NCBI RefSeq assembly: GCF_001747405.1
Contig: NZ_CP017305.1
Span: 142,001-206,000 of the forward strand
Direction: 5' to 3'
Length of the DNA stretch: 64,000 nucleotides
From: Chlorobaculum limnaeum
GTDB taxonomy: Bacteria > Bacteroidota > Chlorobiia > Chlorobiales > Chlorobiaceae
Below the pieces are notes generated by a model, which saw only the letters and a program-made list of their open reading frames with translations, was not told the origin of the DNA and did not search any database. A program made the position numbers and the translations under genes. This document shows, piece after piece, positions 21,021-29,655 of this stretch (the first letter of the stretch is position 1; each line of letters starts with the position of its first letter).

Positions 21021-21665
21021 ATGGAGCTTATCACTGCGCTTGCCGATTTCATTCTGCACATTGACGGGCATCTTCAGCTTCTCGCCTCGGAGTATGGTCT
21101 GTGGCTCTACGGTATCCTTTTTCTGATCGTGTTCTGTGAGACCGGTCTGGTGATTTTTCCGCTTCTGCCGGGCGACTCGCTGCTGTTCGCTGCCGGATCG
21201 CTGGCCGCGATTCCGATGTCGCAGCTCGATCCGCACTGGCTATTCGCCATCTTCACCAGCGCGGCCTTGCTGGGCGACACGCTCAACTACTGGATCGGCA
21301 GGAGTCTCGGGCCGAAGGTGTTCCATTTCGAAAAGTCCGCATTCTTCAACCCGGAGCACTTGCAGAAGACGCACGCCTATTTCGAGAAGTATGGCGGCAA
21401 GACCATCATCATCGCCCGTTTCATTCCCATCGTCCGTACCTTCACGCCCTTCGTGGCGGGTATCGGAGCCTTGCCCTATCCGAAATTTATCATGTTCAGC
21501 ATAGCGGGGGCGCTGCTCTGGGTCGGAGTGTTCAGCTATGGCGGATACTTTTTCGGGCAACTGCCGGTGATCAAGAGCAATCTGAAGCTGATGATCGTGG
21601 GCATTATCGTGGTGTCGCTGATGATTCCGTTCGTCGAGTTCCTGAAGCATCGCCTCCGGAAGTGA
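21021..21665 (+). CDS. DedA-family membrane protein
   Basis: An integral membrane protein of the DedA/SNARE-associated group, linked to lipid flipping and envelope upkeep. The 214 residues have several hydrophobic segments, the early acidic motif FCETGLVIFPLLPGDSLLF and the later FIPIVRTFTPFVAGIG segment with its conserved arginine and proline. Length is normal. It stands alone, followed by tRNA-Pro. Confidence 0.93.
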   Translation: MELITALADFILHIDGHLQLLASEYGLWLYGILFLIVFCETGLVIFPLLPGDSLLFAAGSLAAIPMSQLDPHWLFAIFTSAALLGDTLNYWIGRSLGPKVFHFEKSAFFNPEHLQKTHAYFEKYGGKTIIIARFIPIVRTFTPFVAGIGALPYPKFIMFSIAGALLWVGVFSYGGYFFGQLPVIKSNLKLMIVGIIVVSLMIPFVEFLKHRLRK

Positions 21666-21747
21666 ACAGCGAGGTCTCGATTATCCCGAAAAGGGCAAAA
21701 AAATATTATGGTAATTTCCCGAATCTTCTTATAATCCAGTCCTTCAT

Positions 21748-21821
<74 letters not shown>

Positions 21822-21884
21822 CAAGTTTTTCCCTCCTTCAGTATCCGGAAGAGTTCCTTTCTCAACAAAAACCGGAAATTATCC

Positions 21885-22361
21885 ATGGACTTTGAATGCG
21901 AATTCGTGTGCGAGCTGAAAGAGCTTGCGCCGACGCCAGCCCTTCTGATTCGTACGAGCACCACCATGAGCGAACTCGGCCCGCTGTTCGAGACTGGCTA
22001 CCATGAGATTCTGCAAGAACTTGCGAGTCAGGGTAAATCGCCGACGGGACCGCCCTTCGCGCATTACTTCGGCATGAGCGCCGGGACGTTCGAGGTCGAA
22101 TTCGGCTTTCCCGTCGAGAACGGCGTCGAGGGCAACGGTCGCGTCGTCAGTGGCTCGACCCCGTCGGGCAAAGCGGCGAGCAGCCTCTACATTGGACCGT
22201 ATGGCGAAATCGAAGCGGTTTACGACGCGCTCATGAAATGGGTTGACGACAACGATCTGACCCTCAGCGGCGAGGCGTACGAAATCTACCTCGACAATCC
22301 CGCTAAAACTTCGCCCGACCAGCTCAGGACGCGGGTCTATCTGATGCTGCACGAAGGCTGA
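21885..22361 (+). CDS. GyrI-like / effector-binding domain protein
   Basis: A stand-alone small-molecule-binding domain of the type found in GyrI and in the C-terminus of some AraC/MerR regulators. The 158 residues contain the double repeat typical of the fold: PALLIRTSTTMSELGPLFETGY, then ASSLYIGPYGEIEAVYDALM, and the late SGEAYEIYLDNP segment with its conserved Glu and Tyr. No DNA-binding helix is present. The ligand is unknown. It precedes the oxidoreductase gene by 73 bp on the same strand. Confidence 0.85.
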   Translation: MDFECEFVCELKELAPTPALLIRTSTTMSELGPLFETGYHEILQELASQGKSPTGPPFAHYFGMSAGTFEVEFGFPVENGVEGNGRVVSGSTPSGKAASSLYIGPYGEIEAVYDALMKWVDDNDLTLSGEAYEIYLDNPAKTSPDQLRTRVYLMLHEG

Positions 22362-22434
22362 CGGGAATTGTCTTTCCGTTGCGGCGATTGTTATCAAGAT
22401 CAAGAGCGTCTTGCTAACAATCGCCGTTTGCCTC

Positions 22435-23913
22435 ATGGAACTTCGCGACCTGCACTGCATTGTCATCGGAGCCGGAATCGGCGGGCTTGCCGCCGGAGCG
22501 CTGCTTGCCCGCCGTGGCGTACAGGTGGTGGTGCTCGAAGCACAGCGCTATCCGGGCGGCTGCGCGGCCACCTTCGCGTTCGGCGGCTATCGCTTCGACG
22601 CGGGCGCGACGGTCGGGTGCGGATTCCACTCCGGCGGGCCGCTCGACCGGCTTGGCCGCGAACTCGGCATCGCCTGGCCGGTGCGCCGGGAGCCGCTCGC
22701 CTGGCAGTATCGCCACGGCGACCTTCGCCTCGATCTTTTCTCCTCGCGAGACTCGATTCTCGCCCGCTTCCCCCGTTCGAAGTTCTTTTGGGACGAACAG
22801 GCCCGCCTCGCTCGCGCGCTTTGGCATTTGTCCGCCGATGGCCTGCCGTGGCCTGTGTCCGGCGGTCGCGATCTTTTCGGCATCGCTGGCAAGGGGCTCG
22901 TGTCGCTGCCAGACTCCCTCCGGCTCCTGCCGTTCGCGCGACAAACCGCCTGGGAGTGGCTGCGTCGGCATGAGCTTCACGACGAGCCGGACTTCGTGCG
23001 TTTCATCGACGCGCAGCTCCTGATCTCCGCGCAGACCACCTCGCGCCACGCCAACGCGCTGAGCGCAGCTATCGCGCTCGACCTGCCGGTTGCGGGTACC
23101 TGGAGCGTCGAGGGCGGCATCGGCACGGTCGCCCGGCGGCTCGCCGACTCCATCGAGCGCGACGGCGGTGCGGTGCTGTACGGCAAGCGGGTGACGCGGC
23201 TCGACACGATCAATCGCGAAGCGCTCGGTGTCGAAACCGCCGATGGCGACGCGCTGGCCGCCGATGCGATAGTCGCCAATCTCACGCCCGACTCCTTCGA
23301 TCTTCTCGAAGATTTCCATCCGGCGGGCGAACCGGAAGCGCCGACCACCTGCGGCTGGAGCGCCTTCATGCTCTATCTCGGCGTTGATGCGTCGCTCTTC
23401 GAGCACGCCGGAGCCGACCATCTCCAGATCGTCGCATCGGGTGGCGAGCTGGGTGAGTGCCGGAGCCTCTTCGTCTCGGCCTCTCCGGCCAGCGACGCCG
23501 GACGCGCGCCCGAAGGTCAACGCGCCGTCACTGTCTCCACGCATACCAGTCCGGAGCGCTGGTTCGAGGCGCGGCGGCAGGGGCGCGAAGCCTATGAAGC
23601 GCTGAAGCGGGAGTACACCGACCGGGCGCTCGGGCTGCTGCGCGAGCAGCTTCCGGAGAGCGACGGCGCGATCCGCTCGGTCACAGCCGCCACGCCATGC
23701 TCCTGGGAGCGGTGGACGGGTCGTCGCCACGGGCTGGTCGGCGGCTACCCGCAAACCTCGCTTTTCGGTGTGCGCGGGCCGGAGACGAAGTACAAGAATC
23801 TGTTCCTCGCCGGCGACTCCATTTTCCCAGGCCAGTCTCTGCCGGGAGTGGTCACCGGTGCGCGCCGGACGGTCGAGCTGCTGTCGCAGCGGGCGTCGAA
23901 ACTGCGGTGGTGA
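22435..23913 (+). CDS. Carotenoid isomerase/desaturase-like FAD-dependent oxidoreductase
   Basis: A member of the CrtISO/phytoene-desaturase-type flavoproteins. I chose the ATG at 22435 (492 residues, MELRDLHCIVIGAGIGG), placing the dinucleotide-binding GxGxxG close to the start. ARRGVQVVVLEAQRYPGGCAATF is the usual second half of the FAD site, and the C-terminal LFLAGDSIFPGQSLPGVV closes the FAD pocket. Possible roles are carotenoid cis-trans isomerisation or saturation of a polyene; the sequence does not settle it. Green sulfur bacteria make chlorobactene-type carotenoids, so a pigment role is plausible. Confidence 0.85.
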   Translation: MELRDLHCIVIGAGIGGLAAGALLARRGVQVVVLEAQRYPGGCAATFAFGGYRFDAGATVGCGFHSGGPLDRLGRELGIAWPVRREPLAWQYRHGDLRLDLFSSRDSILARFPRSKFFWDEQARLARALWHLSADGLPWPVSGGRDLFGIAGKGLVSLPDSLRLLPFARQTAWEWLRRHELHDEPDFVRFIDAQLLISAQTTSRHANALSAAIALDLPVAGTWSVEGGIGTVARRLADSIERDGGAVLYGKRVTRLDTINREALGVETADGDALAADAIVANLTPDSFDLLEDFHPAGEPEAPTTCGWSAFMLYLGVDASLFEHAGADHLQIVASGGELGECRSLFVSASPASDAGRAPEGQRAVTVSTHTSPERWFEARRQGREAYEALKREYTDRALGLLREQLPESDGAIRSVTAATPCSWERWTGRRHGLVGGYPQTSLFGVRGPETKYKNLFLAGDSIFPGQSLPGVVTGARRTVELLSQRASKLRW

Positions 23914-23924
23914 GGCAACATTCT

Positions 23925-23949
23925 GGGCAACCGCGAGGGTTGCCCCTAC
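23925..23949 (+). repeat. REP-like palindromic repeat, copy 1
   Basis: Begins GGGCAACCGCGAGGGTTGCC and ends CCTAC: an inverted repeat with a CCGCGAGG-type centre. Related copies are at 24047-24071 and, in the other orientation, 33804-33829. All three lie between genes. Confidence 0.7.
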
Positions 23950-24046
23950 CTCAAATTGGCCGAGAATCCATAGGTTTTGCAGGTGCAGGCCTCGCGCCTG
24001 CCCGGATTCCGGGCAAGCACTGAATCTTGTACAAACCGACGAATCA

Positions 24047-24071
24047 GGGCAACCGCGAGGGTCGCCCCTAC
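24047..24071 (+). repeat. REP-like palindromic repeat, copy 2
   Basis: Differs from the copy at 23925 by one base (GGGTCGCC for GGGTTGCC). It lies 32 bases before the start of the radical SAM gene, so it would fall in its leader. Confidence 0.7.
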
Positions 24072-24102
24072 AATTTTCCGCTCATCCGTGTATATTCCTG
24101 CT

Positions 24103-25353
24103 ATGGAGCTTCAGGAGAAAATCACGATCCTTTCGGGGGCGGCGCGGTACGATGCTTCGTGCGCTTCGAGCGGTTGCAGCAACGATACGCCGCGCGGCGG
24201 AATGGGCAACACCTCGCAGGGGGGCATCTGCCATTCGTGGGCGGATGACGGGCGCTGCATTTCGCTCCTGAAAATCCTGCTCTCCAACGACTGCCGCTAC
24301 GACTGCGCCTACTGCGTCAACCGCTCCTCCAACCCGGTGCCGCGTGCTTCGTTCACCGCAAGGGAGGTGGTCGATCTGACGATGGAGTTCTACCGGCGCA
24401 ACTACATCGAGGGTTTGTTCCTCAGCTCGGCGGTCAACGTGAGTCCCGACCACACTATGGAGGCGATGGTGCAAGTGGCTGAAATCCTGCGCAACGAGGA
24501 GCGTTTCGGCGGCTACATCCACCTCAAAGTCATTCCCGGCAGCAGCCCTGAACTGGTGCGCCGCGCCGGGCTGGCCGCCGACCGCATCAGCGTCAACATC
24601 GAGCTGCCGTCCAGCGAGTCGCTCAAACGTCTCGCGCCGCAGAAGAGCAAGGAGGCGATTCTCGCCCCCATGAAGCTCATCGGCGCGGAGTCTGGTATGA
24701 GCCTCGTCGAGCGGCGCAAAAGCCGCAAAGCACCGCGATTCGCCCCCGCCGGGCAGAGTACGCAGATGATTATCGGCGCGAGTCCCGAAACCGACCTGCA
24801 AATCCTCCGCCTCTCTCAGGGGCTATACAGCCGGATGAACCTCAAGCGCGTCTACTACTCGGCCTTCGTGCCGGTCAACGAAGACAACCGCTTGCCGGTG
24901 CTCGCCGCACCGCCGCTCTTGCGCGAACATCGCCTCTACCAGGCCGACTGGCTCTTGCGCTTCTACGGCTTTTCGGCGGAGGAGATTCTCTCGGACGACG
25001 CGCCCAACCTCGACGAATCGTTCGATCCCAAAACCGCCTGGGCGCTGCGCAATCCCGGATTTTTCCCGGTCGAAGTCAACCGCGCCGACTACGCTACGCT
25101 GCTGCGCGTACCGGGCATCGGCGTCACCTCGGCGCGGCGCATCATTGCCGCCCGCCGCTTCGCGCCCATATCGCCCGAGGGGATGAAAAAGATCGGCGTG
25201 GTGATGAAGCGGGCGAGATATTTCATTACCTGTTCGGGAAGACCGTTCGAGAGAGTTGACCAGCAACCCGCCCGCCTCCGCCAGAGGCTCCTGCTTGGCG
25301 ACGGCAGCGAACCGAAATTGCCGAGGCAACTCGTGTTGCCGGGGCTGGGGTGA
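24103..25353 (+). CDS. Putative DNA modification/repair radical SAM protein
   Basis: A radical SAM enzyme of the family usually linked to uracil-DNA glycosylase. I chose the ATG at 24103 (416 residues, MELQEKITILSGAARYDASC). The cluster motif is CX3CX2C in NDCRYDCAYC (about residues 65-72), and a C-terminal helix-hairpin-helix-like stretch (VPGIGVTSARRIIAARRF) could bind DNA. Its standard partner follows 134 bp downstream (25488). A family-4 uracil-DNA glycosylase, the usual third member, is in this window but 29 kb away. The substrate is not known; a repair role is inferred from gene linkage in the family. Confidence 0.9.
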   Translation: MELQEKITILSGAARYDASCASSGCSNDTPRGGMGNTSQGGICHSWADDGRCISLLKILLSNDCRYDCAYCVNRSSNPVPRASFTAREVVDLTMEFYRRNYIEGLFLSSAVNVSPDHTMEAMVQVAEILRNEERFGGYIHLKVIPGSSPELVRRAGLAADRISVNIELPSSESLKRLAPQKSKEAILAPMKLIGAESGMSLVERRKSRKAPRFAPAGQSTQMIIGASPETDLQILRLSQGLYSRMNLKRVYYSAFVPVNEDNRLPVLAAPPLLREHRLYQADWLLRFYGFSAEEILSDDAPNLDESFDPKTAWALRNPGFFPVEVNRADYATLLRVPGIGVTSARRIIAARRFAPISPEGMKKIGVVMKRARYFITCSGRPFERVDQQPARLRQRLLLGDGSEPKLPRQLVLPGLG

Positions 25354-25365
25354 CGTGTGGACGGC

Positions 25366-25383
25366 GTGGACGTTGTGGACAGT
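25366..25383. repeat. Short dispersed repeat, copy 2
   Basis: Identical to 11537-11554 (GTGGACGTTGTGGACAGT); here preceded by one more degenerate GTGGAC unit. It lies 13 bases after the radical SAM stop. Confidence 0.6.
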
Positions 25384-25487
25384 AGAGAAAAAAAGATTCC
25401 AACTAATAAGCGTCCAGCGCAACGCATCACTACATTCCTTTACTTCTCCCGTTCGTCCAATATGACCCATAAGTCCTATTCTTCACC

Positions 25488-26225
25488 ATGAACAACTATC
25501 TCTACGACGGCACACCTGAAGGGCTGGTTTCGGCTATCGCCTCGATTCTCGACTCAGGTGAAAATCCCGAAGAGACACACCTCGCCGTCCGGCAGGATAC
25601 GCTCTTCGAGGAGGGGTTGTTCCTGCGCACCGACTCCGCCCTTGCCGAAGCGCTCTTCGAGCGGCTCCGCCAGCGAGCGCCCGACGCCGTGTACACGCTG
25701 TGGTACTTCATGATGGCCGAAGCCGACGGGCTGGAGACGAGCCTGTTGCGCTACATCGCGCTCGCCTTCGAGCATGGCGACCGGGTCAACGGCTACCTGA
25801 CGCACGCCGACGTGAAGGGGATTGTCGGCACGGCTCGCAAGGCTGGGCGGGAGCTGCACCGCATGAAGGGTCTCCTTCGCTTCGAGCAGCTTCGCGATGG
25901 CACCTGGCTGGCGCGGATGGAGCCGGACTGCAACGTCATCCAGCCGCTCGCCCGCCACTTCAGCCGTCGGCTCCGCGCGCAGGAGTGGTTCATCTACGAC
26001 GCCCGCCGCCGAAGCGCCGCCCACTGGAATGGCAGCGATCTCAGCTTTGGTACCCTCGAACAGTTCTCCCGCCCCGAACTCTCCCCGGAGGAGCAGGCCG
26101 TGCAGCAGCTCTGGCAAACCTTCTTCAAAACCATCGCCATCCCCGAACGCAAAAACCCCCGCCTCCAGAAATCCAACATGCCCGCCAAGTACTGGAAATA
26201 TCTCACCGAAAAGCAGGGGGAGTGA
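25488..26225 (+). CDS. DUF4130-type partner of the radical SAM protein
   Basis: A 245-residue protein (MNNYLYDGTPEGLVSAIASIL) of the 'probable DNA metabolism protein' family that accompanies the radical SAM protein just upstream. Typical segments are YLYDGTPEGLVSAI at the start, a central RKAGRELHRMKGLLRF, ADVIQ-like DCNVIQPLARHFSRR, and a C-terminal WQTFFKTIAIPERKNPRLQKSNMPAKYWKYL. No catalytic residues are established. The pairing with the upstream gene is conserved in many bacteria. Confidence 0.88.
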   Translation: MNNYLYDGTPEGLVSAIASILDSGENPEETHLAVRQDTLFEEGLFLRTDSALAEALFERLRQRAPDAVYTLWYFMMAEADGLETSLLRYIALAFEHGDRVNGYLTHADVKGIVGTARKAGRELHRMKGLLRFEQLRDGTWLARMEPDCNVIQPLARHFSRRLRAQEWFIYDARRRSAAHWNGSDLSFGTLEQFSRPELSPEEQAVQQLWQTFFKTIAIPERKNPRLQKSNMPAKYWKYLTEKQGE

Positions 26226-26268
26226 AGGGGAGCGATCAAAAAATTGAATCGCTTTGTCTGTGCTTCGC

Positions 26269-27654
26269 TTATTCTTTCAGTAACCGTTCGAGCTGATTGA
26301 CCAGATAAAACGGCAGATCGATCAGCGTGAATGGTTTTTCCTGTTTGTTTGATCTGGCGGTAAGGAGTTGAACGGACGGTTTGCCGGAGCTGATCCGAAT
26401 CGCGTCCATGGCCTGTTTTTTTATGATATAGGAGTGCAGTGATTTGATGCTTCCCGAAACTCCCGACTTGACTTCGACCGGATAAATCCTGTTTCCGCAT
26501 TCGAAAAGAAAATCGATTTCGGCTTGCAATTCCGATTTCGGTGGATGCCAGAAGTAGAGCGCAGGATTGACATAGGATGGTTTTGCATACAGTAACTGTT
26601 GACCGACAAACTGTTCAGCAATAATTCCCCGGTTGGTCAGTTCAAGGGGCGAGTTCATGATCGACTGAGGCGGAATTCCCTGAACTGCGAGCAACAAACC
26701 GATGTCGATAAACAGGAATTTGCTGATCCTGATTTTCGTCTCGCCGCCTAACGGAATGCTGTCAGCGCCGGAATGGACGACGCGATAAAACAGCCGGGCT
26801 TCGAGAAAACGCTCGATAGCGTTGTTCAACTGCCGGTAATCGCCGCTCGTGCTTTGCGCGATTTCAGAGGCAAGTTTGTGAGAAAATTGTTGTCCGGTTT
26901 GACTGATGAGCCCATTGAAAAAAGCAATGAGTTTCAGCGAGATTTGCGAACCGGAATATTTCGAGAAATCATCTTTGTAGGTTTGCAGAAGCTCTGTTTG
27001 ATATCTGATGATTTCCTGATGATTGAAACGGGTATCGATGGCCGTTTGAACGCAATAAGGCATTCCTCCAGTGAGAATATATCGTCGGACATGCGCCAGC
27101 AGGTCGTCATGCAGGCTTTGGGGAACGAGATGCATGTTGCTCAGATTGAGCATGCTGATGCTCTCCAGCGCTTTGGATTCTCCGGTAGCGGCAAGGAATT
27201 CCTCGAAGGTCAGCGGCCCCATGAAGCAGTGCTCGATTCTGCCGACCGGCATGGGCAGAGTATAGTCATGAAGCACCTGATCGAGCAGCGATCCGGTCAA
27301 AATGACCGCCAGGTTTGGAACTTCTTCATAAAAATATCTCAGGCAGGAATAAGCCGCCGGCGTCGCCTGAGCTTCATCCAGAAACAGGAGCACGCTGCTT
27401 TGCCGGTCGATCTGTTTGCCGCTGATGAGTGAAACGTTGAAAAGCAGCTCGTCGAGTTTGTATGCTTTGAACAAAGCGTCGAGTTCGGGATGCCGTTCGA
27501 GGTTGATCTCGATCAGCTCGACGCCCAAACGGCTTGCAGCAAGCCTGACTGCGGTGGTTTTGCCTGTTTGCCTCGCCCCACGGATGACCAGCGGTTTACG
27601 GTTGTTTCGCTGGTACCATGCCTCGATCTCCTCGACTGCCCGGCGGTTGAACAT
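26269..27654 (-). CDS. AAA-type ATP-binding protein with DUF4143 domain
   Basis: A 461-residue protein of the widespread AAA/DUF4143 group, whose role is unknown. It has a near N-terminal P-loop (VIRGARQTGKTTAVRLAA, residues about 22-39), a Walker B at LLFLDEAQATP (near 89), and a C-terminal nuclease-like fold with EIDFLFECGNRIYPVEVKSG, where D, E and K match the core of PD-(D/E)XK enzymes. Two operator-like repeats lie just upstream (27679-27725). It is AT-richer than its neighbours, in keeping with transfer. Families of this kind are often found near mobile or defence genes. Confidence 0.9.
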   Translation of the reverse strand: MFNRRAVEEIEAWYQRNNRKPLVIRGARQTGKTTAVRLAASRLGVELIEINLERHPELDALFKAYKLDELLFNVSLISGKQIDRQSSVLLFLDEAQATPAAYSCLRYFYEEVPNLAVILTGSLLDQVLHDYTLPMPVGRIEHCFMGPLTFEEFLAATGESKALESISMLNLSNMHLVPQSLHDDLLAHVRRYILTGGMPYCVQTAIDTRFNHQEIIRYQTELLQTYKDDFSKYSGSQISLKLIAFFNGLISQTGQQFSHKLASEIAQSTSGDYRQLNNAIERFLEARLFYRVVHSGADSIPLGGETKIRISKFLFIDIGLLLAVQGIPPQSIMNSPLELTNRGIIAEQFVGQQLLYAKPSYVNPALYFWHPPKSELQAEIDFLFECGNRIYPVEVKSGVSGSIKSLHSYIIKKQAMDAIRISSGKPSVQLLTARSNKQEKPFTLIDLPFYLVNQLERLLKE

Positions 27655-27678
27655 GGTTTTTGTGCTCTGTTTTTATGA

Positions 27679-27725
27679 AAATGTACCATTTTTATGCGGA
27701 TTGAGCAGCGAAATGTATCATTTTT
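27679..27725 (-). promoter_or_regulatory. Two operator-like repeats upstream of the DUF4143 ATPase gene
   Basis: AAATGTACCATTTTT (27679-27693) and AAATGTATCATTTTT (27711-27725) differ by one base and are 32 bp apart, about three helical turns. Each has short inverted arms AAATG/CATTT around a 3-bp centre. They lie 25-71 bp upstream of the ATPase start codon, where a repressor could block transcription. Confidence 0.5.
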
Positions 27726-27775
27726 CTTCTTTCATGATAAGGGGAACTGTGCGAGGGATTTTCAATGGATCACCT

Positions 27776-28621
27776 TTACCTCACAATCGTCGGATACAAT
27801 TTCGAGGTCACGACGATGAGCGCGATGAGCATTCCAATCAACATCAAGAAATCCGTCCCGATGCCGAAGGTGCTCGCGCCGCCGGTGACCATCAACGCGC
27901 GGAGGAGGTCAACCTGGTAGGAGAGCGGGTTGATGTGGGCGACGATTTTGAGCCAGTCGGGCATGATCGAGATGGGGTAGATGGCGTTGCTGGCGAAGAA
28001 GAGCGGCATGGTCATGATCTGGCCGATGCCCATGAAGCGTTCGCGCGACCGGACCAGGCAGGCGATCATGAGCGAGAAGGTCGAGAAGAGCGCCGCGCCG
28101 AGCACGATGGCGACCAGCACGCCGCCGAGCGCCAGCGGCGACCAGTTCAGATTGACGCCTGCGACGAGCGCCATGAGATAGACGATGGCCGCCTGCGCGA
28201 TGGCGCGCATTCCCGCCGAGACCGCCTTGCCGAAGACGAGGGCGCTACGCGGGGCGGGGCTGGCGAGCAGCTTCTGCAAAATGCCGAGGTCTTTTTCCCA
28301 GATGACGTTGATGCCGTAGAAGATCGCGATAAAGAGCACGCTTTGCGCGAGGATGCCCGGCGCAAGGAAGCTGAAGTAGTCGAGGTCGCCGGTGGGGATG
28401 GCGCGCATTCGCCCGAACACCTGGCCGAAGACCAGCAACCAGAGCGCAGGCTGGATCGAGCGGCTGAGGATTTCCGACGGGTCGCGGCGCAGCTTGACGA
28501 TCTCGGTGGCGACGATGGCCGCCGTGTCGCGCAGGAACCCGGCGGGGTCGAACTTGTCAGCCCAGCCGTTTGGCCGTCCGGCGGGCGCGGTTGATGTCGC
28601 GGAAGTTTGGCTTGCTGTCAC
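27776..28621 (-). CDS. ABC-2 type transporter permease (DrrB-like)
   Basis: Membrane part of an exporter with the ATPase encoded just upstream. I chose the GTG at 28621 (281 residues, starts VTASQTSATS) because AGGAG is seven bases upstream; a TTG at 28636 is also possible. About six hydrophobic segments follow LRRDPSEILSRSIQPALWLLVFGQVFG, the usual opening of daunorubicin-resistance-type permeases. The 3' part includes the family segment MPLFFASNAIYPISIMP. It overlaps the 3' end of the ATPase gene by 65 bp, so translation is coupled. Substrate unknown. Confidence 0.9.
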   Translation of the reverse strand: MTASQTSATSTAPAGRPNGWADKFDPAGFLRDTAAIVATEIVKLRRDPSEILSRSIQPALWLLVFGQVFGRMRAIPTGDLDYFSFLAPGILAQSVLFIAIFYGINVIWEKDLGILQKLLASPAPRSALVFGKAVSAGMRAIAQAAIVYLMALVAGVNLNWSPLALGGVLVAIVLGAALFSTFSLMIACLVRSRERFMGIGQIMTMPLFFASNAIYPISIMPDWLKIVAHINPLSYQVDLLRALMVTGGASTFGIGTDFLMLIGMLIALIVVTSKLYPTIVR

Positions 28622-29366
28622 TGAACTCTCCTGCAAAGTGAATGAAAACCTGGTTCATCGATTCCGTCCCGGCCTGGCGCTTCAGTTCCTCAGCCGACCC
28701 CTCGGCGGCAATGACTCCCTCCTTCATGATGGCGATGCGATGGCACAACTTCTCGGCCTCCTCCATGTCGTGCGTGGTGAGCAGAATCGTGGTGCCGAAG
28801 GTTTCGAGCAGCTCCTTCAGCCGCTTCCAGACCTGGAGGCGGGCGGCGGGGTCGAGGCCGATGGTCGGCTCGTCGAGGAAGAGTACCTCGGGGCGATGAA
28901 GCATCGAGAGGGCGATTTCGAGCCGCCGGATCATGCCTCCCGAGTAGGTGCGCACCAGCTTGTCGCGCGCATCGGTGAGGCCCATGAAGGCGAGCGCTTC
29001 GTCGATGCGTCGGGCGCGCTCGCGGCGCGGCACGCCGTAGATGCGGGCGAAGAGCAGGAGGTTCTCGAAGCCGGTCAGCGCCCCGTCCGCCGAGATCATC
29101 TGCGAGACGTAGCCGATCCGCTTGCGCACGCCGATGCTGTCGCCGAGGATGCTGTGCCCGGCGACGGTCGCCGCGCCGCTCGACGGCGGCAGCATGGTGG
29201 TGAGCATCTTGATGGTCGTCGTCTTGCCCGCCCCGTTCGGCCCCAGCAGCCCGAAAATCTCGCCCGACTGTACCGTCAGATTCAGCTCCTTCACAGCGAC
29301 AAGCGACCCGAACGAGCGGGTCAGCCGGTCGGTCTGGATGGCGATGTCGGTTGTTGGTTGCAGCAT
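28557..29366 (-). CDS. ABC transporter ATP-binding protein (DrrA-like)
   Basis: Powers the downstream permease. I chose the ATG at 29366 (269 residues, MLQPTTDIAIQTDRL); a longer in-frame start at 29432 adds residues unlike the family. The Walker A GPNGAGKTTTIK, the signature TYSGGMIRRLEIALSML and the Walker B VLFLDEPTIGLDP are in order, followed by LLTTHDMEEAE. The type is that of drug- or lipid-exporting DrrAB pairs; no substrate can be read from the sequence. Confidence 0.92.
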   Translation of the reverse strand: MLQPTTDIAIQTDRLTRSFGSLVAVKELNLTVQSGEIFGLLGPNGAGKTTTIKMLTTMLPPSSGAATVAGHSILGDSIGVRKRIGYVSQMISADGALTGFENLLLFARIYGVPRRERARRIDEALAFMGLTDARDKLVRTYSGGMIRRLEIALSMLHRPEVLFLDEPTIGLDPAARLQVWKRLKELLETFGTTILLTTHDMEEAEKLCHRIAIMKEGVIAAEGSAEELKRQAGTESMNQVFIHFAGEFSDSKPNFRDINRARRTAKRLG

Positions 29367-29466
29367 TGTCGTGCAGGTCAAAGGCTGTTTCTGGCGCGTC
29401 TTGAAGGTACGGTTCGGCGACGCTTTCCGCAACTGCCGAAGCGTCCGGCGGATCGGAATTTATCCT

Positions 29467-29606
29467 TTATTACTCCAGCGAACAATAAAACGCAAATACC
29501 GCCGCAGAAAGAGATTCGGCTAAAGCCCTGATTGATTTTGCTTTATCGGCATACCCCGGACTGAAGTCCGGGGCAATTGTTAAAATTTCAATCGTCGGAG
29601 AAATAA
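29467..29606 (+). repeat. MITE-like 140-bp element, copy 1
   Basis: 140 bp with imperfect terminal inverted repeats (TTATTACTCCAGCGA at the left; TTATTTCTCCGACGA read inward from the right). Inside is a near-perfect palindrome CCCCGGACTGAAGTCCGGGG (around 29553-29573). A second copy of exactly the same length and orientation lies at 31382-31521. It ends 50 bp before glpK, so it may contribute to its leader. No open frame of note. Confidence 0.85.
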
Positions 29607-29655
29607 TAGGTATCTTGCGCTCTGGTATCGGGTTAAATCTTTCAATCCTCCACGC

